Assembly: GCA_036742455.1 (NCBI GenBank)
Contig: DAINQU010000028.1
Coordinates: 1-35,771, forward strand
DNA length: 35,771 bases
Source: CAIKZZ01 sp036742455
Lineage (GTDB): Bacteria > Pseudomonadota > Gammaproteobacteria > Steroidobacterales > Steroidobacteraceae
Direction of reading: 5' to 3'
A program made the position numbers and the translations under genes. Below the pieces are notes generated by a model, which was not told where the DNA came from, did not search any database, and saw nothing but the letters and a program-made list of their open reading frames with translations. Positions 23,273 to 31,160 of this stretch are shown piece by piece. The first letter of the stretch is position 1; each line of letters starts with the position of its first letter.

Positions 23273-24646
23273 ATGGCCGACTCCGACACGCGGGTGGTGC
23301 GTCGGGACCTCCCGGGTGGGCGGCCCGACTTTCTCAAGGCCCACGCGGCCCACCCCGATCGCCTGCCGTTTTTGCTCGAGAGCGCGAGCCACGGCACGGC
23401 CATCGGGCGTTACGACGTTCTCATGCTGGCGAGCGCAGAGTCGCTGTTGCTCGACGGCGCGGGCCGCTTGCACGGCGAGGGGGCGGAAGCCGGCTCCTTT
23501 CTGGCGGCCTTGGACGCGTGGCAGGCCCGCGTACAGGTCCCCCCGCAAGCCGACGGGCTGCCCTTTGCGGGCGGCTGGTTTCTCTACTTCGGCTACGAAT
23601 TTGCCAGCGACGTTGAGCCGCGTTTGCGGCTGCCCGAAGGGCCGGCGCCACGCGCCTACGCCCGGCGCGTGCGGGCGGCGGCGGTGTGGGATCACGCCAC
23701 CGCCCAAATGTCCCTCGTTCACGAGATCGGCGCCGAGGCCGACAGCGCTTGGCTCGCCTCCGTGCTCGAGCCCATGGCCGCAGCACCCACGCCGCTTAAC
23801 GCACTGCCGACGCTGTCCATCACCGAGGACGACCCGGAGCACTATCGCGAGGCGGTGCGCCGCGCGCGCGAGTACATCGCCGCCGGCGATATCTATCAGG
23901 CCAACCTCGCCCGCGAGTGGCGGGTGACGCTGCCGCCCACGGTCACCGCGGAGGACTTGTACGCCCACCTGCGGCAGGCCAATCCCGGGCCGTTCGCGGC
24001 GCTGGCGCGGCTGCCGGGCACGACCGTGCTGTCCACCTCGCCCGAGCGTCTCGTGGCGTCGCGCGGCGGGCGCGTGGAGAGCCGTCCGATCGCCGGGACG
24101 CGGGCGCGTCGCGGCGATGACGCGGCCGTCATCCGCGAGTTGATCGAAAACGTCAAAGAGCGCGCGGAGCACGTCATGCTCGTGGACCTGGAGCGCAACG
24201 ACCTCGGCCGCATATCGGTCGGCGGGTCGGTGCGGGTCGACGAGTACATGGTCGTGGAAAGCTACGCGCACGTGCACCACATCGTCTCGAACGTGGTCGG
24301 CGCGCTGCGCCCGGGCACGACCCCTGGCGAAATCGTCCGTGCCTTATTTCCCGGCGGCACCATCACCGGCTGCCCGAAAGTACGGTGCATGGAGCTGATC
24401 GCCGAGTTGGAGGGTCGGCCGCGCGGGGCGTACACCGGCTCGCTCGGATACCTCGGGTGCGACGGACGGATGGACCTCAACATCCTCATTCGCACGGCGA
24501 TGGTGTCGGACCGCGATGGGACCCGCGAGCTGTCGATCTTGGCGGGCGCCGGGATCGTGGCCGACTCGGATCCGCAACGTGAATTGGACGAGACGCGCGC
24601 GAAGGCCCGCGGACTGTTGCGGGCGTTGGGCGCGCTGGAGGCCTGA
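23273..24646 (+). CDS. pabB: Chorismate-utilising synthase component I, PabB-like (with TrpE-type PIAGT)
   Basis: 457 residues from the ATG at 23273. The N-terminal half resembles the PabB/TrpE N-domain and includes PFLLESASHG, close to the LLES motif that binds tryptophan in TrpE. The chorismate-binding domain has TSPERLV, DLERNDLGR, GGTITGCPKVR and SILAGAGIVADSDP. Context next to pabC favours aminodeoxychorismate synthase for folate. However, residue 274 is Ala in PIAGTR, where E. coli PabB has the catalytic Lys of PIKGT and TrpE has Ala. Anthranilate synthase activity can therefore not be excluded. The glutamine amidotransferase partner (PabA/TrpG) is not in the window. Confidence 0.85.
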   Translation: MADSDTRVVRRDLPGGRPDFLKAHAAHPDRLPFLLESASHGTAIGRYDVLMLASAESLLLDGAGRLHGEGAEAGSFLAALDAWQARVQVPPQADGLPFAGGWFLYFGYEFASDVEPRLRLPEGPAPRAYARRVRAAAVWDHATAQMSLVHEIGAEADSAWLASVLEPMAAAPTPLNALPTLSITEDDPEHYREAVRRAREYIAAGDIYQANLAREWRVTLPPTVTAEDLYAHLRQANPGPFAALARLPGTTVLSTSPERLVASRGGRVESRPIAGTRARRGDDAAVIRELIENVKERAEHVMLVDLERNDLGRISVGGSVRVDEYMVVESYAHVHHIVSNVVGALRPGTTPGEIVRALFPGGTITGCPKVRCMELIAELEGRPRGAYTGSLGYLGCDGRMDLNILIRTAMVSDRDGTRELSILAGAGIVADSDPQRELDETRAKARGLLRALGALEA

Positions 24647-25443
24647 TGCTCTGGATCGATGGCAACCCGAGCGCGTCCGCCGAGCCGTTGGATCGCGGAC
24701 TCGAGTTCGGTGACGGGCTGTTCGAGACGATTGCCGTCCGCAACGGCGCACCGCGTCTGTTGGACGCCCACTTGGCACGACTCGCAGCCGGCTGTGAGCG
24801 CCTCGGCCTATCGGCACCGCCGCGCGAGCAACTCGCCGCGGACGTGTGCGCCGCGGCGGCGACCCCGAACACGGGCGTCGTTAAGTTGATCCTCACCCGA
24901 GGGGCCGGGGGCATCGGCTACGCAATCGATCCGTCCCGACCCGTGCGCCGCTACGTGGTCGCGACCCCTGCGCGCCGTCCGGCGCCGCTCGCCGGTGCGC
25001 GCGTGGCGCTGCTGCCGACGCCGTTACAACCGCAAGGGCGCTTGGTCGGGCTTAAGCACCTGAACCGGCTTGAGCAGGTGCTCTTGCGTCGGGATGCGGT
25101 GGCCCTCGGCGTTGACGAGGGCCTCGTGGCCGACGCTCTCGGCCACGTGATCTGCGGCACGATGAGTAATCTGTTTGTCGTTCACGGCGGCCGGGTCAGC
25201 ACACCCGATCTGGCGCGCGCCGGGATCGAGGGCGTGATGCGCGGGGCGCTCATCGCGCACCTGGCGCACGCCGGCACGCCGGTGGCGGTGCGCCCCATCG
25301 GTGTCGACGAACTGCGCAGCGCCGACGAACTCTTTCTCACCAACGCCTTGGTCGGTGTGTGGCCGATCACGATGCTCGATGATCGCCACTGGGAGATCGG
25401 GCCGGTCAGTGCAGGCCTGCGGGCGGCGGTGGCCACGTGGTGA
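24646..25443 (+). CDS. pabC: Aminodeoxychorismate lyase
   Basis: 265 residues; start and pabB stop share a base (TGATG). It is a fold-type IV PLP enzyme: LDRGLEFGDGLFET near the start, the PLP lysine in VGLKHLNRLEQVLLR, and the late GVMRGALI and DELFLTNALVGVWPI segments. It cleaves aminodeoxychorismate to p-aminobenzoate and pyruvate for folate synthesis. Branched-chain or D-amino-acid transaminases share the fold, but the position between pabB and mltG fits pabC. Confidence 0.93.
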   Translation: MLWIDGNPSASAEPLDRGLEFGDGLFETIAVRNGAPRLLDAHLARLAAGCERLGLSAPPREQLAADVCAAAATPNTGVVKLILTRGAGGIGYAIDPSRPVRRYVVATPARRPAPLAGARVALLPTPLQPQGRLVGLKHLNRLEQVLLRRDAVALGVDEGLVADALGHVICGTMSNLFVVHGGRVSTPDLARAGIEGVMRGALIAHLAHAGTPVAVRPIGVDELRSADELFLTNALVGVWPITMLDDRHWEIGPVSAGLRAAVATW

Positions 25444-26474
25444 GGCGGGTGCGCCGCGGCAGGGCGCTGTTCGTGCTCGCGGTGTTGATGGCCGCCGTCG
25501 GCGCCGGTGTCGTGGCCGCCGCGCGGTGGTGGGACACCCCCTTGGAAGGCCTGAGCGCGCCGCGGGTGATCGAGATCGCGCCCGGGCAACGCGTGACCCA
25601 GATCGGTGACCAGTTGGCGGTGGCGGGGGTCCTTGACCTGCCTTGGCTCTTCGTCTGGCAAGCCCGCGTCCGCGGGCAAGCGTCGCACTTGCGCGCCGGC
25701 GAGTACGCGCTCACGGCCGGGATGACGCCGCGGGCACTGGCCGCCCTCTTGGTGTCGGGCAAGGTGGTCTTGCACCCGGTGACGTTGGTTGAAGGCTGGA
25801 CGGCCGCGGAGGCGTTGCAGGCGCTGCATCGAGAGGACTTCCTGCGAGCCACCGTCCAGGCCGCGGACGCCGCAGCGGCCCGCTCGGCCGTGGCGCCCAC
25901 CGCCGGGTCGGTGGAGGGCTGGTTATTTCCGGACACGTATTTGGTGCCGAAGGGCACGACGGATGTTGAGGTCCTGAAACTGGCGCACGCGCGAATGCAG
26001 AATAAACTTGCAGAGATCTGGTCGCGTCGCGCCGAAGGGCTGCCCCTGCAGAGCCCGTACGAGGCGTTGACACTGGCATCGATCATCGAGAAAGAAACCG
26101 GCAACAGCGACGAACGTGCGCACATCGCGGCGGTCTTCATCAATCGATTGCGCAAAGGAATGCGGCTGCAGACGGATCCGACGGTGATCTACGGTCTGGG
26201 CGAGCACTACACCGGCGCGATCCATAAGAAAGACCTGACGACCGACACCCCCTGGAACACCTACACGCGCGACGGTCTGCCGCCGACCCCGATCGCGTTG
26301 CCGGGACTCGCCGCTCTGACCGCGGCGGTGCATCCGTCCCGCTCGGACGACCTGTATTTCGTGGCCTCCGGCCAAGGCGATGGACGACATACGTTTTCGG
26401 CGACGCTCGCAGCGCATAATGCGGCGGTGGCCGGGTACGTGTCGCGGATGCGACAGAAGGACAAGAGTCGGTGA
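25440..26474 (+). CDS. mltG: Endolytic murein transglycosylase MltG (YceG)
   Basis: 344 residues from the GTG at 25440, which overlaps the pabC stop as GTGA. One N-terminal membrane helix (ALFVLAVLMAAVGAGVVAAA) anchors it in the inner membrane. A LysM-like segment follows, then the YceG-like catalytic domain. The catalytic glutamate is E217 in SIIEKETGNSDER, followed by VFINRLRKGMRLQTDPTVIYG. It cuts nascent glycan strands and may set their length. Confidence 0.95.
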   Translation: MRRVRRGRALFVLAVLMAAVGAGVVAAARWWDTPLEGLSAPRVIEIAPGQRVTQIGDQLAVAGVLDLPWLFVWQARVRGQASHLRAGEYALTAGMTPRALAALLVSGKVVLHPVTLVEGWTAAEALQALHREDFLRATVQAADAAAARSAVAPTAGSVEGWLFPDTYLVPKGTTDVEVLKLAHARMQNKLAEIWSRRAEGLPLQSPYEALTLASIIEKETGNSDERAHIAAVFINRLRKGMRLQTDPTVIYGLGEHYTGAIHKKDLTTDTPWNTYTRDGLPPTPIALPGLAALTAAVHPSRSDDLYFVASGQGDGRHTFSATLAAHNAAVAGYVSRMRQKDKSR

Positions 26475-27100
26475 GCGGTTGCTTTATCACTTTCGAGGGC
26501 GTGGAAGGCGTCGGCAAGTCGACGCAACTGGCGCGATTGGAAGACCACCTGATCGGCCGCGGCCACGACGTCGTCGTCACGCGCGAACCGGGCGGAACGC
26601 CACTCGCCGAGCAGATCCGCGCCCTCGTGCTGCACAACCGCTCGGAGCCGATGCCGGACGCGGCCGAGCTCATGCTGATGTTCGCCGCGCGCAGCGTGCA
26701 CACCGAGAACTTGATCCGACCGGCGCTCGCCCGTGGCGCCATCGTCTTGTGCGATCGCTACACGGACGCGACGTATGCGTATCAGGGGGGCGGGCGCGGC
26801 ATCGACGATGCGCTCATCGACCCGTTGGCGACGCTGGCGCAACGCGGCTTGTGGCCTACGCTCACGATCCTGTTGGACGCGCCGGTGGCGCCGTCATTGG
26901 CGCGCGCCCGGGCGCGCTCCGGCAAATCGGATCGCATCGAGAGCGAGGCGGTGGCGTTTTTTGAACGCGTACGCGCCCGCTATTTGGCGCGAGCCGCGGC
27001 CGATCCTCAGCGGATACGGGTCGTGGATGCGAACGGCACGCCGGACGCCGTCAGCGAGCGGATACTCGCCGTCGTGGCGCCCTTGTGGGAGGGCCCGTGA
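26471..27100 (+). CDS. tmk: Thymidylate kinase
   Basis: 209 residues from a GTG overlapping the mltG stop. The P-loop is GVEGVGKST, the DRYTDATYAYQGGGR motif binds dTMP, and LID-region arginines occur in RARARSGKSDRIE. It phosphorylates dTMP to dTDP for DNA synthesis. Confidence 0.96.
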   Translation: MSGCFITFEGVEGVGKSTQLARLEDHLIGRGHDVVVTREPGGTPLAEQIRALVLHNRSEPMPDAAELMLMFAARSVHTENLIRPALARGAIVLCDRYTDATYAYQGGGRGIDDALIDPLATLAQRGLWPTLTILLDAPVAPSLARARARSGKSDRIESEAVAFFERVRARYLARAAADPQRIRVVDANGTPDAVSERILAVVAPLWEGP

Positions 27101-28104
27101 GCGACGCCCCGGCGCCCAATGTCTTGATCGACACCGCCGCAGGCGCGCCCTGGCTGCGCCAGGCTCGGGAAGCCATCGCCGGTGCGCACGCGGCCGATCG
27201 GCTGCCGCACGCACTGCTGATCCAGGGGATCCCGGGACTCGGCAAGCAAGCGCTGGCGGAATGGATCGCACGCTACGCGCTGTGCGATCGGGCGACCGAC
27301 GAGGCCTGCGGCACCTGCCCGTCGTGCACGTTGTACGCCTCGCGCAATCACCCGGATTTGATACGGGTCGGGATTGAAGAGGACAAAAAGCAAATCGCCG
27401 TCGACAGTGTCCGCGAGATGATCGGGGCGTTGACGCTGAAGAGTTACCGCGGGCGCCGCAAAGTGGCGATCGTGCACCCGGCCGACGGCTTGAACGTCAA
27501 CGGCGCGAACGCGCTTTTGAAGACCCTCGAAGAACCGTCGGGCAGCGCGCTCTTAATCCTCGTCGCCGTGCGTCCGGAGAAGTTGCCGGCCACCATCGCG
27601 AGTCGCTGCCAACGCGTGAAGATCCATGCCCCCGACGACGCGGTGGCGCACGCCTGGCTCGATGCGCAAAAACCGGGCACCGATTGGACGATGCCGCTGC
27701 GACTGACGGCGGGTGCGCCGTTGGCGGCGCTGGCGCTCGCCGACGTGCCGCAAGTGGCGGATGAGATGGCGGAGCTGCCGCAGATCCTGGGGCGCGGTGA
27801 CGCCGACATTCCGGCGCTGGCCGAACGGTGCCAGAAGCACTACCCGGCGGAGCGCTTGCGCTGCCTCGAGTATTGGGTGAGTGAGCGGATCCGCTACGGC
27901 CTCACCGCCGCGCCGCCGGCGACGGGTCCGTCTCCGGAGGTCCGTCGTCGCCACGTTCAGGGCCTGTATCGTCTGCTCGACGACGTCCGTCGGACGCGCC
28001 TGTTGCTCAGCTCCAACGCGGCTGTCCCGCTGTTGTTCGAGCAGTTGTTTATCGCCATTGCGCGGGAATTGGACGCGTTGCGCGCAGCCTCGCGCCGAAC
28101 CTGA
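27097..28104 (+). CDS. holB: DNA polymerase III, delta-prime subunit
   Basis: 335 residues from the GTG at 27097 (GTGA overlap with tmk; a GTG four codons earlier is possible). It is an AAA+ clamp-loader subunit with a P-loop-like GIPGLGKQ. A cysteine zinc module spans CDRATDEACGTCPSC. ALLKTLEEPSGSALLILV corresponds to the sensor 1 neighbourhood and SRCQRVKIH follows. It loads the sliding clamp as part of the gamma/tau complex. Confidence 0.94.
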   Translation: MSDAPAPNVLIDTAAGAPWLRQAREAIAGAHAADRLPHALLIQGIPGLGKQALAEWIARYALCDRATDEACGTCPSCTLYASRNHPDLIRVGIEEDKKQIAVDSVREMIGALTLKSYRGRRKVAIVHPADGLNVNGANALLKTLEEPSGSALLILVAVRPEKLPATIASRCQRVKIHAPDDAVAHAWLDAQKPGTDWTMPLRLTAGAPLAALALADVPQVADEMAELPQILGRGDADIPALAERCQKHYPAERLRCLEYWVSERIRYGLTAAPPATGPSPEVRRRHVQGLYRLLDDVRRTRLLLSSNAAVPLLFEQLFIAIARELDALRAASRRT

Positions 28105-28115
28105 CGGAGAGTGCC

Positions 28116-28466
28116 ATGTCGACGAATTTAGGGAAGCCCGGCATCTTGAATCTCACGATCAAGGACAAGTCCGCGCTTTACCTCGCGTACATGCCGTTCG
28201 TGAAAAATGGCGGACTGTTCATACCGACCAACACGCCGTATCGCTTGGGCGATGACGTCTTTATGTTGCTGAACCTGATGGGTGACGATGACAAATTGCC
28301 GGTCGCTGGCCGCGTCATTTGGGTGACCCCCAAAGGGGTCTCCGGACGTCGAGTGGCGGGTATCGGCGTGCAGTTCTCCGAGCAAGATCGCGGCAATACA
28401 CAGAAGAAAATCGAGTCGTATCTCGTCGGCATCTTGGGCGGCGATAAGCCGACCCACACGATGTGA
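28116..28466 (+). CDS. pilZ: PilZ-domain protein (type IV pilus type)
   Basis: 116 residues. It matches the canonical type IV pilus PilZ, encoded next to holB in many gammaproteobacteria: NLTIKDKSALYLAYMPFVKNGGLFIPT, then AGRVIWVTPKG and GIGVQFSEQD. The N-terminal RxxxR c-di-GMP-binding motif is missing, as in other PilZ proteins of this group, which are thought not to bind c-di-GMP. It is required for pilus assembly and twitching elsewhere. Last gene of the operon here. Confidence 0.93.
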   Translation: MSTNLGKPGILNLTIKDKSALYLAYMPFVKNGGLFIPTNTPYRLGDDVFMLLNLMGDDDKLPVAGRVIWVTPKGVSGRRVAGIGVQFSEQDRGNTQKKIESYLVGILGGDKPTHTM

Positions 28467-28483
28467 GACGACATTCGATGTAC

Positions 28484-28519
28484 GCGCCGATGTCCCAATC
28501 GGCGCCAGCAGGGGCGCCC
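28484..28519. terminator. Possible hairpin terminator between pilZ and the convergent methyltransferase
   Basis: A perfect 8-bp stem GCGCCGAT / ATCGGCGC (28484-28491, 28498-28505) is followed by a partly overlapping GGCGCC / GGCGCC alternative. There is no T tract, so factor-independent termination is doubtful. Confidence 0.35.
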
Positions 28520-29035
28520 TCAATCGCCCGCTAACCGCCGCCAACGGATCAGCCACCGCGGTGTTTCCGAACGATACGTTCCCCAGGCTTCCCCGAACGT
28601 GCGCGCGGCCCACGGCTCCTCGGCCCACACGACCCGACCGTGAAAGAGCACACCGACGATCCCGGTGTACGTCAGCAGTTCCACGGAACCGTAGCCCACG
28701 GCCCAGCCGATAAGAATGACCAATACGCTCAGGTACATCGGGTTCCGGCTGTACCGGTAGGGCCCGCTCACGACCAACTGCGTGGGAGGATCCCACGGCG
28801 CGAGTGTGCCCCGTCCAACGGTGTAAAACTCCCGACAGCACCAAAGCAATGCCGCGACGCCCGCGCCCCACAACGCCAGCGCAATGGGGGAGTGGGCGGC
28901 TGCGGGGGGCTTTCCGCCCACGAGGGCCAGCGGTATCAGGAACGCGACACAGCCGGGCAGGGCGAGGAAGGCGAGAAGCGCACGTACCGATGCCCATCGC
29001 CTGGTCGGTGCGCGGGGGTCTACCGGTTGCGGCAT
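28520..29035 (-). CDS. Membrane isoprenylcysteine-carboxyl-methyltransferase-like protein
   Basis: 171 residues with about four membrane helices. The second half has the ICMT/PEMT-like signature: VVSGPYRYSRNPMYLSVLVI, then EEPWAARTFGEAWGTYRSETPRWL. This binds S-adenosylmethionine in membrane methyltransferases of this superfamily. Substrates of bacterial members are mostly unknown (lipids or small thiols). Its first codons (MPQPVD) fall inside a segment repeated at 30193, which marks an old recombination point. It converges on pilZ. Confidence 0.85.
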   Translation of the reverse strand: MPQPVDPRAPTRRWASVRALLAFLALPGCVAFLIPLALVGGKPPAAAHSPIALALWGAGVAALLWCCREFYTVGRGTLAPWDPPTQLVVSGPYRYSRNPMYLSVLVILIGWAVGYGSVELLTYTGIVGVLFHGRVVWAEEPWAARTFGEAWGTYRSETPRWLIRWRRLAGD

Positions 29036-29178
29036 GGTGTGGGGCCTGTTTCCAACGCGCCTTTGCGGCCGCGGCGCACTACTGCAGTGACGTGGATTTC
29101 ACGGTGACGGCTCGAGTCAAACGTCGTCGCTCGATCAGTGTATCGCCATCCGCTTGGGCCCAACACGGCAATTACCCG
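29018..29178. repeat. Diverged direct repeat, left copy
   Basis: Matches 30193-30353 at a constant offset of 1175 bases without gaps. The best part, 29077-29120, agrees at 42 of 44 positions; the 5' end (GTCTACCGGTT) is identical over 11. The rest is roughly two-thirds to three-quarters identical. The copy covers the start codon of the methyltransferase and a dead 3' end of a gene homologous to 30254-30688. Confidence 0.85.
29079..29174 (-). pseudogene. Relict 3' end of a homologue of the 30254-30688 gene
   Basis: Read on the minus strand this stretch ends ...TRAVTVKSTSLQ-stop, against ...IRAVTVNSTSLQ-stop in the intact gene, and contains ADGDTL against TDGETL. The frame is interrupted by TAA at 29172-29174, and nothing recognisable of the rest of the gene remains upstream. 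Only about 30 codons survive. Confidence 0.8.
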
Positions 29179-29355
29179 TTCCCGGAGGTCGCGGCATACG
29201 CGTCCCGCCCTCGTACAACGTGAGTTTTTGACAAGCACGATTAGGCTACCGCCACGGCATCGGAAATTTAGGTGTTGCAGTTATTGATAATGGCTCGTGA
29301 AATGCCGTTCTCGATCCCTTACCATCCCAGTGACTTTCGATAGGGAAGGATGCCC

Positions 29356-29646
29356 ATGCGCCCGTCCGTTGTCCTTGACCTGAAGCGAATCGCTGTGCGT
29401 GAGGCGGTAGGCCGCTTCCGTACTGCGAACCCGCGTGTCTTCGGTTCGGTGCTGCATGGCACCGACCGGGACGGCAGCGACATTGATCTCTTGGTCGATG
29501 CGCTGCCCGGCGCCACCCTGTTTGACCTAGGCGGCTTGCAGGACGAACTGGAATCACTACTCGGCATTCACGTCGATTTGCTGACGCCGACAGATTTGCC
29601 GCCGAAGTTCCGGGCCAAGGTGCTGGCGGAGGCGAAGCCGGTATGA
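29356..29646 (+). CDS. MNT-domain nucleotidyltransferase, MntA-like antitoxin
   Basis: 96 residues from the ATG at 29356, which has AGGGAAGG six bases upstream; the ATG two codons earlier is too close to that site. The minimal nucleotidyltransferase motif is intact: FGSVLHGTDRDGSDIDLLVD, with the G-S pair at 30-31 and the metal-binding Asp pair at 42 and 44. In known MntA-HepT systems this enzyme adds AMP to a tyrosine of the HEPN toxin and silences it. Its stop overlaps the HEPN start (ATGA). The flanking DNA is visibly richer in A and T than the rest of the window. Confidence 0.92.
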   Translation: MRPSVVLDLKRIAVREAVGRFRTANPRVFGSVLHGTDRDGSDIDLLVDALPGATLFDLGGLQDELESLLGIHVDLLTPTDLPPKFRAKVLAEAKPV

Positions 29647-30014
29647 ACGAGCATCGTCTTCTCGATTACCTCGGTCACATGCAGCAGGCCGCATCAGATG
29701 CCTGTAGCTTCGTCGAAGGATTGGCCAAAGAGGACTTCCTTGAGGACAAGCGAACACAGCAGGCGGTCATCATGAGCCTCATCATTATTGGTGAAGCCGT
29801 CACGAAGGTAATGGATGGCTATGCCGATTTTGCTCTGGCGCACCGGCAAGTGCCGTGGCGCAATATGCGCGGCATGCGAAACCGCATCGCCCACGGCTAT
29901 TTTGATATCAACCTTGATTTGGTTTGGGACACCGTACAGACAGCACTACCGGAATTGCTCAAGCAACTGCCTGCCGTTTTTCAGGAGGCTGATGACCGTA
30001 ACCATAAGGTCTAA
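29643..30014 (+). CDS. HEPN-domain RNase toxin, HepT-like (DUF86)
   Basis: 123 residues, all helical. The HEPN active-site motif R-x4-H-x-Y is present as R79 NRIA H84 G Y86 (RNRIAHGY). R and H are the RNase residues and Y86 is the expected AMPylation target of the MntA partner. It is encoded directly after the nucleotidyltransferase with an ATGA overlap, the standard order for a subset of these pairs. Expected to cut RNA and arrest growth when not modified. All key residues are present, so the module looks functional. Confidence 0.92.
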   Translation: MNEHRLLDYLGHMQQAASDACSFVEGLAKEDFLEDKRTQQAVIMSLIIIGEAVTKVMDGYADFALAHRQVPWRNMRGMRNRIAHGYFDINLDLVWDTVQTALPELLKQLPAVFQEADDRNHKV

Positions 30015-30152
30015 ATGGTGAATCGATATCGGAGCCCGTTATCAGCTCAGACCATTCTGAATACCATTTTCAACACGCCCGTCGCTGCTCGCCGAGATGC
30101 GTTGTTCAAGGCATGCGTCATTGCCGCCCCTGAATCCGCCCTGACGCGCTAA
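30015..30152 (+). CDS. Hypothetical 45-residue ORF abutting the toxin stop
   Basis: An ATG directly follows the HepT stop codon (TAAATG) and opens a 45-codon frame (MVNRYRSPLSAQTILNTIF...). The product is basic with one possible helix. No family was recognised. Position suggests cotranscription with the toxin-antitoxin genes; it may also be a chance frame or the remnant of cargo in the inserted segment. Confidence 0.3.
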   Translation: MVNRYRSPLSAQTILNTIFNTPVAARRDALFKACVIAAPESALTR

Positions 30153-30192
30153 GACCCTGCGGAATCAGCCGCCACTCGTTCGATTCGAGTAG

Positions 30193-30353
30193 GTCTACCG
30201 GTTACGGCACGGTCTGGGTCAGGAAATCGGCGTGCCTACGCAGCAGCAGCTCACTACTGCAGTGACGTGGAGTTCACGGTGACGGCTCGAATCAACAGCC
30301 GCCCGCCGTCCAGTGTTTCGCCGTCCGTTTCGGCCAGGAACTGCAATTCACCC
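30193..30353. repeat. Diverged direct repeat, right copy
   Basis: Partner of 29018-29178. It covers the intact 3' end of the 30254-30688 gene and the 61 bases beyond its stop codon. Those 61 bases resemble the start of the methyltransferase gene at 29035, but the ATG has changed (CAT to CAC on the plus strand). Together the copies bracket the toxin-antitoxin module. Confidence 0.85.
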
Positions 30354-30688
30354 GGCCCCACGATTTCGAACGGCTGGGCCTGGAGCACGATCTGCACGTG
30401 GTAGGTGCCGTCCTCGGTCGCATCCGGTACCGGTAGCGCCTCGGGGGCGAATTCGGCGGTGAGATAGTCCTGCCCGTCGCGCAACACCCTAACCGTGAGA
30501 CTGCGAAACGGTTGCGAGACGTGGGCGCGCGCCCGAAAGAAAAAGCTCAGTTTCGGGAGCATGGTCGGTGCCTCGGGCACCGTCAGATCGCCCTGATAGA
30601 CGCCGACCAGCGTGGATTTATGGCCCACTTCCTCGCGCACGTCATCACAGACAAGCGTCGTGAGTATACGACCGGCAATCTTAGGCAT
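30254..30688 (-). CDS. Conserved hypothetical protein
   Basis: 144 residues, no signal peptide or membrane helix. It opens with LVCDDVREEVGHKSTLVGVYQG, a pattern I associate with a widespread family of uncharacterised small bacterial proteins. The remainder looks like a beta-sandwich, with alternating strands and a closing RAVTVNSTSLQ. No catalytic motif is visible. A broken relative of its 3' end lies at 29079-29174. It is the last of a minus-strand series of unknown genes. Confidence 0.75.
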   Translation of the reverse strand: MPKIAGRILTTLVCDDVREEVGHKSTLVGVYQGDLTVPEAPTMLPKLSFFFRARAHVSQPFRSLTVRVLRDGQDYLTAEFAPEALPVPDATEDGTYHVQIVLQAQPFEIVGPGELQFLAETDGETLDGGRLLIRAVTVNSTSLQ

Positions 30689-30754
30689 GGCGTCACCGAG
30701 TTCTATCGCGGCAGGTGAGGGGAGATCTTACGCAGGTTCCGCTCAGCGCGCGGC

Positions 30755-31123
30755 TCAGATACCGACGCTGCGGCAGTCGTAGCCGTCGGGTACCGCTTCG
30801 GTGGGAACGTGCGGCAAGTAATGGATCGGCAGTTCTTGACCGGGTGTGAGGGGGTTCGCCTCCACCTGCGCACGTCGCACCATGACACTGACCTGCATCG
30901 GCGCTGCGTGGTGCTCGGCGTGGTATTCGAAATCCAGGTACATCCATCCGGTCGGGCGAGTGCCTTTCTGCGGGTGCACGTCCCGGACGGCCAGCACGTG
31001 GGCTCGCGCGGGAACACCGTCCTCGCGCACGGCGCGCTGCCAATCCTGGCGGCTGCGTTGGAAATAGCCCATCGGCAGAATGGCAAGACCCGCCACAAAC
31101 ACCAACAGCAGAATCACGGCCAT
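30755..31123 (-). CDS. Membrane-anchored DUF3592-like protein
   Basis: 122 residues. One N-terminal hydrophobic helix (MAVILLLVFVAGLAILPMGYF) anchors a soluble domain of beta strands, including ARAHVLAVRDV, MYLDFEYHA and ELPIHYLPHVP. The YLPHxP end with its preceding PGQELPI is typical of DUF3592-like proteins (usually VxYxPxxP). Function unknown. A GGAGCG ribosome site precedes the ATG, and the gene begins 37 bases after the endonuclease/phosphatase-family gene, so the two are probably cotranscribed. Confidence 0.7.
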   Translation of the reverse strand: MAVILLLVFVAGLAILPMGYFQRSRQDWQRAVREDGVPARAHVLAVRDVHPQKGTRPTGWMYLDFEYHAEHHAAPMQVSVMVRRAQVEANPLTPGQELPIHYLPHVPTEAVPDGYDCRSVGI

Positions 31124-31160
31124 GGCCGGCGCTCCGTAATCACGCGGGACCGTGAGACCC

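Noticed and set aside
21970..23403. 477-codon open frame on the minus strand opposite fabF
   Set aside because: fabF has all catalytic residues; the antisense frame shows no family features.
29228..29256. Promoter of the toxin-antitoxin genes from a perfect TTGACA at 29228-29233
   Set aside because: No acceptable -10 box 16-18 bases downstream; the later GATAAT is too far away.
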